A stretch of DNA of 64,000 bases from NCBI GenBank assembly GCA_003184365.1, contig NKYR01000003.1, positions 186,001 to 250,000 of the forward strand, written 5' to 3'. The notes under the pieces are model-generated. The model saw nothing but the letters and a program-made list of their open reading frames with translations, ran no database searches and was not told the origin of the DNA. This DNA is from Evernia prunastri (Eukaryota > Ascomycota > Lecanoromycetes > Lecanorales > Parmeliaceae). Positions 45,250 through 56,589 of this stretch are shown piece by piece (positions within the stretch are counted from its first letter, which is position 1; every line of letters starts with the position of its first letter). The translations under genes were made by a program, and so were the position numbers.

Positions 45250-47616
45250 TTATTTCGCAGCCTCCGCTCTAGTAGGAGCAAAATCTCGTAACCAAGCTCT
45301 AGCTTTCTCCAAATCACCGCCCGCTACCTCCAATGCAGCCACACACCATTCGATATCATAGCCACTCCCTTCCGGCAAGCCATCTCTCTCTGTTCCCTTC
45401 CCTTTGCCACCTGCGTTCCCCTCCGCAGTGACCATCTCAGCCAATACCCTCCTCTTTTGGCTCGCCTCATCCGTGCAGAAGTGAACCGGTACCTTTCCAT
45501 CCTTGAGCCCGTCAAGAGTTGGCTTGATCATGCCCAGTGCTTCTTTCGATGGGATTGTTTGACCCTCTTGCATCATGCCCGTATTCTTGCGACCAGATTT
45601 GCAGTACTCATTCTTGCACCAATTCTGCCCACATCCGGTGAGAAGCTGCGTAAGGTACTTCCGCTCAACACGCCGTCGGAGTGCTTTACCATCTGGGTCG
45701 TACATTGTTACGTAAAGGGGGCCGAAGCAGACATCGCAGACTCGGAGATCGTTTCTGGATCCTTGGACCCGGACTTCGCCGGCTTTGTTTACACCGTCGA
45801 GCGTGCGGCCGCAATTGACGTTTCTACATATGCGTGGCTTAGAGCGAGAGAGGCGTTGTAGGTCGTGGTGCTTCAGATGGGTGGACATGTCGCGCAGACG
45901 AATGATCTTACTACAGATATGACATTCTGTTGTCCTAGCGCCATCTGAGAGCTCGTGGGGCGTGAGCCCTGAGAGTATTACCTCTGCAGAGTCGGAAGAT
46001 GGGTCTTCTGGGCCTTGTTGCGGGACTCGCAGGTGGCAGAATTGACAGAGGATCAATTTGCTGGGGCACGTTGTGGTTCGGTGGTGCGCTAGGTCAGGGG
46101 TGTTGGCAGCTTCATAGTCGCAGGATGGACATGAACGCGAAGTGTGCATAAGGGAATCGTGCTTGTTATGCGAAGAGAGCGTATTGCCGTGGGAGGGATC
46201 GTGAGGGCAGTGCCAGTGATTTTGCCATTCTGAGGAAGATTTCTGGTAGACGAGGTGGCAGTGCGGGCAGAGGATGTTATTTCGTAGGCAGAAATTCTGA
46301 TGGAGGAACATTGTGCGCTTCGGAACAGCTTGGTGGCAATTGGTGCAACGTTCTTCGTCTGATCCAATGGGCTCGGCATCGGTCATGATGCTGTCAGCTT
46401 GCTTAGGAATGGCAGATTCGTCGACAAATGAGACGCGAAGATTATATTGTAACGGAGCTTGTCCCGGATCGTCGTGGTTAGATCCCCCATTGCCCCTCAC
46501 AGACACCCATAACGCTTCTGCGTTGTCTAGCTCAGCATTGGTATGCCGTATCTTGACCCTTTTGGTTGCTCTTGCTGAAAAGTCGCCAAACACGAATTGA
46601 TCTTCCCTTGGTTTGCTGCGATGCTTGGCTCCGAATGGCGTGACAAATAGATCAACATCCTGATCATCATCAAGAGCCGTCAATTCAAAGCCTAGATCCT
46701 TGGATTTGTCCCATTGCCCAAGGCTGTAGTCCACGTACTCCCCAGGGCGAACCTGACCGGCCTCATCAGTATCCAAATTGATCTGCCCGCCTGCGGAACT
46801 GCCTTCACTTGTCCCTGGAGCCTTTTTAGACTTCTGCACAAGTCTTTGCAGTGATTCTCTTGCTTGTTCCTCGTTCAAAGGCTCAATGTCCACTTCGATA
46901 TCCGTGTCGACCAAAGAAATCGCCTCCTCATTCGGCTTGAGCCCATCCACCAAAAACCGAAACACGTCCTTTCCAGCTGGTACTGCAAGGACCTCACCGT
47001 TTGTCAGAGTAGTATAATTGTCTCGCAAGTACTGCTCCAGAAGCGCCTTCCAGTCTTCGGGATCATATCCTGCCTCCAGTGGTCTAAGCTTGACATAAGT
47101 CCCCTTTGGTATCTCTTGTACATGCACGGTGAGCCTCGGCAACGTTCCATTGACTTCTTGCGTCGTCGACCCAATGACTTCGGTATCGCGGGGTAGCTCA
47201 TTTCCGTCTTGCCTGCTCTTATCGCCACCAAAGCCCAGGGATTGCGTCAAAAAAGGACTTAGCCCAACCGCGTTTTCTGAAGCCGAGAACTCCCTGATAC
47301 CTGCAAAGACGACTCTGCCATTTACAGGATTGACCAGTCGGAATGTCAGAGGATGCGGCAGATTCTGTTGCTGTTCGACAAATTGCTCTCGAGCCCGTCG
47401 TTCAGCCGCAAAGCTGTAAGGATTATAGGGGTCAAAGTTCGCTGTCGCTGGCTGCGATATGCTTGAAACAGTCACAGTCGCAGCGGAGAGGAGTTGCTCG
47501 AGTGCTGAAGGGGGTAGAATGATCTTATCGCCTCGCAGAGGAGGTGTTGCCTCTGGAGGTAAGACGTCGAGTTGAGTCGACCATTTCAATGGTGACCGAT
47601 CTGGGGTTGAGTTCAT
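45250..47616 (-). CDS. UFD1-domain protein with zinc fingers, AZUL-like motif and UBA-like C-terminus
   Basis: A single exon of 788 aa starts at ATG 47616. The N-terminal third resembles the UFD1 double-psi barrel (GDKIILPPSALEQLL, GTYVKLRPLEAGYDPEDWKALLEQYLRDNYTTLTNGE). A middle region (about 430-600) has repeated Cys/His pairs: CTNCHQAVPKRTMFLHQNFC, CPHCHLVYQ, CPSCDYEA, CQFCHLRVP and CHICSKII. These look like TRAF/C2H2-type fingers. Further on, LTGCGQNWCKNEYCKSGR resembles the AZUL zinc-binding motif of UBE3A. The end, WCVAALEVAGGDLEKARAWLRDF, looks like a UBA fold. UFD1 proteins work with Cdc48/p97 on ubiquitylated substrates. This longer fungal version probably reads ubiquitin through several modules. 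The 746-bp element sits 150 bp upstream. Confidence 0.85.
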   Translation of the reverse strand: MNSTPDRSPLKWSTQLDVLPPEATPPLRGDKIILPPSALEQLLSAATVTVSSISQPATANFDPYNPYSFAAERRAREQFVEQQQNLPHPLTFRLVNPVNGRVVFAGIREFSASENAVGLSPFLTQSLGFGGDKSRQDGNELPRDTEVIGSTTQEVNGTLPRLTVHVQEIPKGTYVKLRPLEAGYDPEDWKALLEQYLRDNYTTLTNGEVLAVPAGKDVFRFLVDGLKPNEEAISLVDTDIEVDIEPLNEEQARESLQRLVQKSKKAPGTSEGSSAGGQINLDTDEAGQVRPGEYVDYSLGQWDKSKDLGFELTALDDDQDVDLFVTPFGAKHRSKPREDQFVFGDFSARATKRVKIRHTNAELDNAEALWVSVRGNGGSNHDDPGQAPLQYNLRVSFVDESAIPKQADSIMTDAEPIGSDEERCTNCHQAVPKRTMFLHQNFCLRNNILCPHCHLVYQKSSSEWQNHWHCPHDPSHGNTLSSHNKHDSLMHTSRSCPSCDYEAANTPDLAHHRTTTCPSKLILCQFCHLRVPQQGPEDPSSDSAEVILSGLTPHELSDGARTTECHICSKIIRLRDMSTHLKHHDLQRLSRSKPRICRNVNCGRTLDGVNKAGEVRVQGSRNDLRVCDVCFGPLYVTMYDPDGKALRRRVERKYLTQLLTGCGQNWCKNEYCKSGRKNTGMMQEGQTIPSKEALGMIKPTLDGLKDGKVPVHFCTDEASQKRRVLAEMVTAEGNAGGKGKGTERDGLPEGSGYDIEWCVAALEVAGGDLEKARAWLRDFAPTRAEAAK

Positions 47617-47765
47617 GGTGGATGCTTGAGGAGGGAGTCAAGCACGCAGAGACTTTGATGCCGCCGCATTGTGTAGGGAGCCAAAGTGAACAGCGGAGTC
47701 ACTTGAAAGTGTCATTCTAGAAGCATCGACGGATATGTCATCAGGCAGATGTCGCCGACGTACTC

Positions 47766-48511
47766 TTGCCTCCTTCGCGCCGGCGTCCTACCTTAGTCCC
47801 AAAGGCTAACAAGTTAGCGCTGGAACTAAGCTCAAAAAAGTCTAGATCGCTTCGCGGACTTTTGTTGTAGGACGCCTGCTCCAGAAACCCCGTTTTTATC
47901 CAAAACGAGCTTCGTGTCAACAAATTTTTGAATCAATCACAGATCCATCAATTCTCATCAAAACCACTTAGAAATATATACTACGACGCGTAGAATTATA
48001 TAGCGAATTCGTTAGTAACAAAATCTAACTACCTACGGCAATATCCCGCGTTGTATACCTTACTAACCTTCGAGGACAGTTGACACCAGACCTATTACGT
48101 TCCCTATCTAAATGACCTAACCAACGGGTTACCTCTTTCCGGCAACGGGTCTCGGCGCTAGATTTCCTATCTCTCAGCGTCCGAGACCCTCCAAACACGG
48201 CATTCAAATCGAATTATCAATGATAGAAAGGGGGGGAGCATGTTGATCAAAAGTCCTAAACATGCCAAGACTTTTCGGATCCGGACCCGGACCCGGACCC
48301 GATAGCCAAACTTGGGCCATCTTCCGAATATTACTATAAATTTCAGTATTCTAACTAGGGCAGTCGATTTTCGCTGTAGGCTTGGCATATTTAGAATAGA
48401 ATACAAGAAACAGGGGGTTTTTGGTGCAGACCCCCTGCGGGGACCGACTCACTATGCAGCTAAAAATTAAAGTCACGGTCTAAGCAGGGGGTCGAAAGCT
48501 AATGGAGACAA
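47766..48511. mobile_element. 746-bp non-coding transposable element, copy 2
   Basis: Same orientation and same 746-bp length as copy 1, with one visible substitution. It is flanked by a 9-bp direct GACGTACTC (47757-47765 and 48512-48520), a different target from copy 1. That confirms independent insertion and fixes the element ends. It lies in the 5' flank of the UFD1-like gene and may affect its promoter. Confidence 0.88.
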
Positions 48512-48520
48512 GACGTACTC

Positions 48521-49024
48521 GTAGTCAGAAAACTTAGGGCTAGGGCTGTCTAAGACTACCTAGATCCAGATAGGTAGGTAAGGTATCTTCATCGTCACTC
48601 TTTCAGCTGCCTTATTTCTAACTAGGTAACTTATTACATGCCAGACCTTGGAAGCCCTACAGATTCTCACTGCTCTCCTTGTTTTCTCTTCAACGTTGGG
48701 AGCCTCATAATTTCTTTTGGGAAAAGTAATTGCTTCCCACCATTACACCGAATCTAATTGACGAAGTACTCGAGCTGTAGAGAAACCATAGAGCCAGATA
48801 TTGGGGGTCCCTCAGCGTTCAGGTAGTGGATCCGTACTATTGCAATCAAAGATGGCAGCCCAAATATACCGTACCATCAACCAAGCCTTCGTCTCGTAAA
48901 AGTGCCACGATCTCCGAATCAGAAACCTTCCTTATATGCCGCTCGAATATCTGATTGAGCCTGCTATACAATGTTCCCTTCACCTAGGCTGGCATTTGAT
49001 ATGCGAGGCTATCTCGTCGCGTAG
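48521..49024. other. Intergenic region
   Basis: 504 bp. It includes TTAGGGCTAGGGC near 48534, also present in the MITE terminal repeat, and several AGGTAGGTAAGG units. No gene seen. Confidence 0.5.
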
Positions 49025-51791
49025 CTACAACCTCATTGCCCTGGATCCATCTGTCCACCTGCGCCAGGTGCGCCGCGACTGTAGGGAAATGTACGGGATT
49101 TGCTGAGGTTTGGTAGATCCCTCCTTAGCAAGTTCCGTGACAATAATCTTTCCCTTCGGGTCCACAGCAAATAAGGCCGAGCCGGAGGGATCAAAGCGCA
49201 GGCAATCAGTCAAGGGCCTGTCCTGCTTGCAAAGAAAATGTGGCAAGATTTCCGCATCCTCATCCGAGCTGTGAATGCCTCCGTCGTCATGCTTGTCGAG
49301 TCGGAGGACAGATATTCTGCCTGAGTCCTCCAGGATTGCGAAGACGTGATGTTTGTTTGATGGACAGCCTGCGAACAAAGGGCGATGGCTCTTCGTCTGC
49401 TCTAAATTGTACATTCTCTTGCTTTGAAGTGAATGTGACTGGGATGGATTGGAAGGAATAAGCAGTATGAACGAGAATTCACCGTCATGGTGCCAGCGTT
49501 CTGTTGACGGGGCCGTTGTGCATAGGACATAATGTCGATTCGATGGCGATTGATAAACGGTAGCGGAGGTCACGCCCGTTTCCCTCGTCTCCTATGAAGT
49601 TTGTGTCAGCGTCTAGCAGCTGTATCGATTGGATTCCGAGCGCTTACCGCTGTGTACTTATTCTTCAGGAATTCAAAGGGCTCTAATGACGATAGGAACT
49701 CATCATCCAACTTCCACAACAAGAGTCTGTTCTCGATCCTCGTGATGCAGGTAAGAATCCGCGAGTCCATATCGAATGAAAGCCTCTTGGGGTAGTCGGT
49801 CGCTGGCACGTTGAGGGCAAAAATGGGAAGCTTCCCAAATTGACCGTCTGTTCTGTACCTAAAAATCGTTACGTGCCCAGTGTATTTTTTGACCTTGTTT
49901 AACTGGCACTGGCCAAGGAAAACGACAAGACGGGTTTCGTCCTCGCGACAGGCCAGTCCGCTAGGGTCCCAGTCCCTGTGCAAGATGGTATCGACCAGTG
50001 TATCTGTATCGATTTTTATCACCAATAGGCTTTTATTGGTCACGATGACCATAAATGCTTTCGATGATACGACATTTCGAATGAACTCCCCTCCTTTGAA
50101 GTGCCGGGTGAGAATCCAGGAGAAGCTCGGCGGTGTCGTTTTAGCCCGCAAATCTCCTAATCCATAGACGGAGACTTCGTTATCATCGTTGAAGAATGCG
50201 TATCTGCATCCATCGGAAAGCCCGGCGGAGTGGTAAGATCTGCCGAATTTACGGACAGAACGCAAAGAAAAAGTCGTAGATGTTTTGGTGAATGACCTGG
50301 TTATAGCACTTTCGATGGGAACCTCGTTAATTTTTGAAAGGATGGGTGAGATAGCTAGATCACTATCCCCAGTAGCGGCGGGATTTCGAGGAATACGTGT
50401 GAGAGGTCGCGATGCCCGAAATCTCAAATTCTCATCTTCATCATTTTCTAAATGCATGCTGATAAGACGCAGTTCTTCGAGGATATTCATTTTGATCGAC
50501 TCCACAGTGAGTCGCCTTTCGATGTCCCTTACCAGCATTTGATGCTGTTGCCAGCGGGTGCAATGACAGGACAAGAGGATTTCGATCTACGAGTTGTATC
50601 AGCAAAAATTGATATACATCTTCTTTTTAAGGAAGGGACACTGACAGCTTTCCATCGGAACTCTGGCACAACGCTATCAAAGATCAGATCTTTGATCTGA
50701 TTCAGCAATGCTTCTCCAAGCATCCCTGGATCCGACACGGCGGCAAGTTGGGAAACGCAATCGAGTAGGCCGTAGTAATAATACCCCTGGTCCAGACCTG
50801 GAGGTCCACGCGAAATAATGGCAAGTGCCTTATGCGATCTTCTTGCTAGTTCCGCCGGGAATTTAATGTTTTCCACGGCCAGAATTTCATCCACTTTGTC
50901 GATAAGGGCTGACACGATCGCGGCGGCAGAAATTCGCAGGTCCCCTGACTCGTCCGCGATAGAAGGCTCGCGGCAAAGACTGGTCGCTAACCTGGTGTAC
51001 TCCTGCAGGCCACAAAGTGCTTGGTATTTGGTCCGGGGCTTTTGCCGTATGTTGAAAATTTGGTTAAGACCACCGATAATCTCCCTTATATGGTTGTATT
51101 GACCTCCAGGCTAGAGCTCGAGGTTGGTCACTCGTTGTTCGGCAAGGAGCATGGTACTTACTAGTGATAGGGCCGAGAAGAATATGTCCACGGTTGGACT
51201 GAAAATTAAGGGCCAGGGACTGTCGCCTCGGTTTATAAACGAGACGTACTGTGAAGCCAGCTGGACTAGATACGTCAAGTTGGCGTACCTCACCTTTTCT
51301 GCCAATGTCGGGTTGCGCTGCAACCCGAACGCGATCTTCTGGAACGTTGCCGAGATGTTCTTGAGTTTGATCTGGTCATACAGAGATGCGTCCAAGGTAT
51401 GTACTCCGTTGTGCTGGAGCAGAGCGAGGGACGAAATGAGGGCTCGGAGCTGAATCTCCTGAAATAAAGATGTGCCCGGATACCCGCACTGGCTCAGAGA
51501 GCCAGACAAAAACATTGCTAACCCCCTCGTGGATTCTACTTCTGACGTTGAGTCTGGCTTGGGATCCATGGCGACATTAATAGCGTGTCGGAAGCATTCA
51601 TAATCAAGCTCTACCAACAAATCATAGAGCCGGCGTGTCGTCGTACCTGAGGAGAGACTGAACGATTCCAGTGTTTGATGTAGTGATGGATGTGGAGAGA
51701 CAGAATCAGCAGCGGAGCAGCCCTCGCGACCATGCAGTGATCCAAGCCCACCAAGAACCTGGGCCGACATACTTTGAGTTGAAGTTGACAT
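49025..51791 (-). CDS. Hypothetical protein, 866 aa, C-terminal propeller-like region
   Basis: Four exons: 51791-51162, 51110-50646, 50586-49648 and 49591-49025. All introns are phase-0 GT-AG (51, 59 and 56 nt). The N-terminal half is helical, in the manner of an armadillo or TPR-like scaffold (FRHAINVAMDPKPDS, YANLTYLVQLASQYVSF, HIREIIGGLNQIFNIRQK). The C-terminal half (about 430-866) has repeated short strands with aromatic/DG turns: GLSDGCRYAFFNDDNEVSVY, FMVIVTNKSLLVIKID, RLSFDMDSRILTCITR, LRFDPSGSALFAVDPKGKI. This fits a WD40-like beta-propeller. I recognise no named family. It may be a lineage-restricted Pezizomycotina protein. Confidence 0.72.
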
Positions 51792-52369
51792 GATGTGCTG
51801 CTGTAGATGATGTCAGAGATAAAGAGCAAGTCAGCCTGTTTCAGTGATTGTTGCATTTACTAAGGTAGGTAGCAGCGTCGTCATCGAGTCATGGTGGTAA
51901 GGTAAGGCTGTCCAGAGCTTCAGTCCCACTAGACTGCGGGGGGGATTATATCTGCATTAGCTTCGCGTAGCCTTACCACCTGCACCGGCTGATGAGGATG
52001 CAGGATTTTGTGGCAATGCATGGTTGATCATAATTGGTGATGAGAGACAAGGCTACAAGTCTTGCACAAGGCTGAACATGCGAGGCTTTCTCCCTGCCAA
52101 ATTGACGCGGCATGTCGAGTAAAATCTCCCGAAGGAGCCAGAACGAGTAAGCAAGCCAGTAAGCAGGGCTCACCTCTGCTTCGTTCTGGCTTGAAACCGA
52201 TCCTTGGCATCCCACTGGCGATAAGAGATATAATATATATAGATTCGAGGGATTACTTCGCCCGATGTAATTATATGAAAGACGAGGCGGCCGTTTCCTT
52301 TTGCCATCCTGCAACATTGATCATTTGCACCTAAAACCATCCACTAACGTCAAGCTCTTGCCACCTACC
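51792..52369. promoter_or_regulatory. Divergent intergenic region between the orphan and the permease
   Basis: 578 bp between two divergently transcribed start codons, so it should contain both promoters. A near-palindromic pair, CCAGAACGAGTAAGC (52138) and GGGCTCACCTCTGCTTCGTTCTGG (52167), is visible. A TATATA stretch lies at 52229-52242. No binding site can be assigned. Confidence 0.45.
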
Positions 52370-54823
52370 ATGCCATCAGAAAGCACAAAGATTCAGATTG
52401 AGGAGCTCGTAGTAGAGCGGGCGGAGTCTCATCAGGCCGTACGAGCAGAGAAAAGCCCGGATGACCTACTTGGAGTCTTCAAATACGATTGCTTGGACCG
52501 TAGACTCAAACGACACCATGTCACCGGTAAATGTCCATTTGACTGCCTTAGAGACTGCTCGCTCATGTGCATAAGGGATCGCCTTTTCAGGCGCGGTTGG
52601 CATCGGTCTATATCAGACTTCGGGACAGATCATCGCCTTGGCTGGTCCCGTTGGAGCACTAATAGCCTATCTATTCGCGAGTCTGACCGTCTTCTCGGTC
52701 ATGCGATCACTCGCCGAGATGGTTTCCATCCGGCCGGTTGCTGGGGCGATCATGGACTTCCCGTCCGTGTTTGTCGATGAGGCTCTTGGGTTCGCGGTCG
52801 GTGTGATGTACTGGTGAGAAATCTAGCGTTGGCATGGCTCTCTAATTATGTGCTAATCGAAGACAACAGGCTGGCGAACTGCATGAGCATGGTGACGCTC
52901 ACGATAGCAGCAGCAATGTTCACCCAGTACTGGGGCTCAGGGTACGTACGTTCGAGCTGATTTTTTCCGTTTGATACTGGAACTGAGTCACAAGATACGT
53001 TTTGGGGGCAATCGGCACTGACACCTCCTACTTCCGAGAACTATGTTGTAGCTCAACCAATCTCCTTGAAGAAGCAAGCTGACTCTGAAAACCTACGTAG
53101 ATTCGGCGTGGCGCCAGCCACCTTCGTGTTGCTCGTAGTCATCGTCTTGATGAACGCGTGTGGTGTGCGGGTAAGCTTTCCATAACGTCGGATAAGGGCG
53201 TTTGCTTAGTGACAGTAGATCTATGGGAACTTGGAATGGATATTCAAGTGGATCAAGATCCTGCTGATTCTTCTCGTCTGTGTCGCCATGATTGCGATCA
53301 AGGCTGGGGGTAGGTAGCCTTCAAGGGGCATAGAGGAAGACTTGCTTACCCTCACAGCTGGTCCAAAGCCAATCCATAGCAGTACGCTGGCGTGAGATTC
53401 CTAGCGCAGTCCCCGTCTGACGGATAATAGATTTCGAAATAAGCCCAGGATATAATTCTACCGGCTTCTTCGAAGACGGTACTACTGTTGCCATACCAGG
53501 CACCGGAGGTCGAATCATGGCCGTTTGGTGGGATTATGCCTTACAGTCTTGCGTTCAAGATCGGCTAACAAGGCACAGGACTTGCGTAACAATCGCAATG
53601 TTTCAATTCATGGGTGGTGAGATTGTGTTAGTGACGGCAGCAGAGGCGGAGTCACCCCGCCGGGATTTGCCCACAGCAGCACGATATATGTATCTTTTGC
53701 CAGTGAGCTTGTACCTGGTCGGAATCTTCCTCGTTGGACTCTGCATCAATTACTTGGATCCCAAGCTCCCCCATCCGCATGTTGATTACTATCGGCCAGG
53801 ATCTCGTCTTGATGGTATCACCACCAGTGTAAGAAGTCCTTTTGTTATAGTGATACAGAATGCTGGAATCTCAGGACTCCCGGGTTTTCTCAATGCAGCA
53901 TTCATGTTCTCAGCCCTTACTGCTGCGTAAGTCCCTCACTAGAGGTACGATTTCATAGGCACGAGCTGATCGCAGTATTAGGAACTCGGCCCTCTACGTA
54001 TCCAGTCGGACACTCTTCTTTCTTGCGCGCAAAAGCTCATTCAAGCTCATCAAGGATACTGTAGGGCGGACTAACAATGGTCATACACCACTCACGGCCA
54101 TCGTCATCAGTTTCGTGCCTGGAGTTTTGGCATTTCTCGTGGTTGGGGCGGCCAAGACGTCTGTCCAAGAGGTTCGAACCCAGTACTAGTCTTGTAGATT
54201 CCTGGCTAATATGAACGGATCGGATAGCCCATTTTCGTTTTGGGCCGCCTTTACTCAGGGCCTGTCCTATGCATATATGCGAGCGAGTGTCTGGCCTTCC
54301 TTCGGTTTCGACAAGGGTGATGATGTGCTTCCATATTTCGCGTTATGCATCGTTGACAATTCGTAGTATGAAGCTCTTCCCAAACACCATCGATCGCAAC
54401 AAATCCTACTACAAAGACAAACACTATCGAGCGCATTGGCAGCCAATGTGGGCATACATTGGGTTCATTTTGTGCATGGTGCTCATGCTATCTTTCGGAT
54501 GGGCAGCAATATACGACCTCTGCGCCAAAACGAAAGGAGTCACGAAAGAAGATTCGATTGTGGATTTGGCAACAGCCTACCTTGGTGTATGATGCATGAC
54601 TCCAATTACGGTTAATTCTTGCTGACTTCGGCAGCCGGCACTGTTCTTGGGTATATACTTAGCATACAAGTACACATACAAGACGAAAATCAGGTCATAT
54701 TCCTCCTTCGAGAATCTTTGGTATCCCATCGATATTCTGGACGAATCGGATCCCCCCCATCGCTCGAAAGCTGCGTCTGGTCAAAGGAAACGGATTCTTA
54801 GGTTCCTGAATTGGCTTCGATGA
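52370..54823 (+). CDS. Amino-acid permease (APC/YAT family)
   Basis: Twelve exons: 52370-52526, 52591-52813, 52870-52941, 53101-53170, 53219-53309, 53358-53381, 53431-53527, 53579-53926, 53976-54171, 54228-54316, 54367-54586 and 54635-54823. Phases agree throughout and give 591 aa. Family blocks include GAVGIGLYQTSGQIIALAGP (TM1), VMRSLAEMVSIRPVAGAI, NLEWIFKWIKILLILL, MFQFMGGEIVLVTAAEAESP (substrate region), ASECLAFLRF, and YYKDKHYRAHWQPMWAYIGF before the last helices. The spliced layout matches the 12-TM fungal YAT transporters of the plasma membrane. Substrate is not predictable. Exon 6 is only 24 nt. Intron 3 (159 nt) contains peptide-like sequence, so alternative splicing there is possible. 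Confidence 0.9.
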
Positions 54824-55040
54824 CCCTAGGCAAGGGGCAAAACGTGGTTGGACACATAGTCAGAAAGAGTCGCAGTCCTGGGTGGTGTTGGCTTCATCTC
54901 GATCCTGCCTACTCAAAAGTCTCTTGTAACAAGCGGCAAGGATTGGCGATGGATGTAACAAGAAGTCTCAATTGTAAAGTATCCGTATGTATTTTATCGC
55001 TATGTCACCACTTGCCAAGTTTCGTGTCGCAGCAAGCCTG

Positions 55041-55057
55041 AAAACTGCCCCGGTTGA
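55041..55057. repeat. LINE target-site duplication, left copy (17 bp)
   Basis: AAAACTGCCCCGGTTGA, repeated exactly at 58639-58655. The two copies bracket the LINE insertion. Confidence 0.85.
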
Positions 55058-55455
55058 TTGATTGATCGATTGATTAAGTCATACTACCCTGAAGTTAGCC
55101 CTTAGTGGGCCAACTATGCGAGATTACGTAATCTATCTATCAATAGATCTGACCAATCGCATAGCCCCATAAAAATGAGGCTATACACATCGATATCGAT
55201 CCACCTGTTTCCTTCTTGCATGCATCCTTGTGGGGGGGTATCCTACTACGCAGGGGCCTCCATCTCTTGACCACTTCCCTTTTTTTGAAATTATATCTCT
55301 GCAAATCCTTTTTGTTGGTCCTCATCGAGGGTCCGAAATTGCTCAATGAACTCAGTACTCTTTTTGAAATTCGCTGCCATGGAGACATAGCGTGGTGTTG
55401 TTAGCATGTCCTTATGAGTTATCACCCCCTCTTGCACCTTCCTCCGTTCTGCTGT

Positions 55456-55662
55456 TTATAGTTTTCTTCTTTGACTTGCAAGCAGTTTGCATTCATGTAG
55501 CAGATGCCGAGCGATCTGCTTGATTCGTCCGCAGTCACATTGGTCGTTCTCTATATCCGGTACCTTCCTGCTGTATAGAAAGGCTCTGAGATCGATTTTT
55601 TCCGTTCTTATTTGCGTGATTAGCGAGGTTTTAGCTCGTTTTAGCCTAGCGTGCAGTCGCAT
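55456..55662 (-). pseudogene. LINE C-terminal Cys/His motif remnant
   Basis: The frame contains RAFLYSRKVPDIENDQCDCGR, then KQIARHLLHEC. This C-x-C...H...H/C arrangement is the zinc-knuckle-like end of fungal LINE ORF2 proteins. It is a broken remnant of the same element. Confidence 0.7.
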
Positions 55663-55863
55663 TGTTTTGATAGACGGTATAGGCTGAATCTTTCTCAGAG
55701 CACTATCACGTGTTTCGGTGGTCTATTCTTTGACCCATTGTTGATAAGCATGTTTTATGATGGCTGTTTTGATCGTTGCTATCATTCTACACTGAATAAT
55801 TGACGGTGGAGCCGTCTCGTTAGTGTCTCTTTCCAGTACTCTGCCGTGTATCGTCTTCGTTCT

Positions 55864-56160
55864 TCAGCCGGTGGCCTTTTTGGTCTCTACATCGGCCCAT
55901 TCGTTGCCTGCAATGCCGATGTGGATCGGTATCCAGTGCAATTCGGTAGAGATTCCTTGTTCCCGGAGAGCATTGATCAATTGGACTGTATGCATGACAT
56001 AAATTTGGCCTGATATCTTTTCTGGATCTCTAATGACTCTGATGAATGACTGATTATCAGTGTTAATAATGATCGTATCGGTAGGGTGTGATCGATTGAG
56101 TGTTGCAACAGTCAATGCCTGGATAATATCATGCAGCTCGATCGAATAGACGGTGTATCA
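55864..56160 (-). pseudogene. LINE RNase H domain remnant
   Basis: Visible RNase H landmarks are a YSIELHDII stretch with the catalytic Glu (about 56140), INTDNQSF with the second Asp, and HIGIAGNEWAD near the end with the last Asp. This domain degrades the RNA strand during LINE reverse transcription. Its frame is broken upstream, so it is not functional. Confidence 0.8.
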
Positions 56161-56431
56161 GGTGTCAGATTTTATGAATATTTGCCAGGGCGATCCCATT
56201 GTGTAGGATACCGCTGCGGTCTCAATCTTCTTGTTAATATCGCTATCGTCAGTGTAGAACATTGTATGATTCTCTTCGGTGGCTCGTTTCGAGAGTTTTC
56301 TTGCAGCTTCTTTGGTTTTGGGAATAATCGTCTTTGGGGGTTCCTATTTCGGTGAGACGCTGAATGGTTGCAGCTTTTCGAGTTGTTGCACATTGCCATA
56401 GAGGGATTCGAATCGTTTGGTGTGTCTCTCT

Positions 56432-56436
56432 AGTGG
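56432..56436. repeat. 5-bp target duplication of nested LTR element (left)
   Basis: AGTGG immediately before the first LTR, repeated at 57532-57536 immediately after the second. Confidence 0.85.
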
Positions 56437-56589
56437 TGTTAGGAGTGTACCTAGGTGGTTGACCAAGATTCTATTGATGAGGAAGGAACTTGCTATCTCT
56501 AGGAACTATGGTACATATAGTGGGAGAGTGTGCCAAGACCCTAGCCCATAGGGCTACTTGCCAAGTGCCTGCTTGACACACTCGTAACA
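56437..56589 (-). repeat. LTR, left copy (3' LTR if element is minus-oriented)
   Basis: 153 bp with short inverted ends TGTTA/TAACA. No difference from the right copy was seen, which implies recent insertion. Confidence 0.9.

Noticed and set aside
54171..54180. GGTTCGAACC, a perfect tRNA B-box
   Set aside because: It lies at an exon-intron border of the permease. No A-box or cloverleaf surrounds it.
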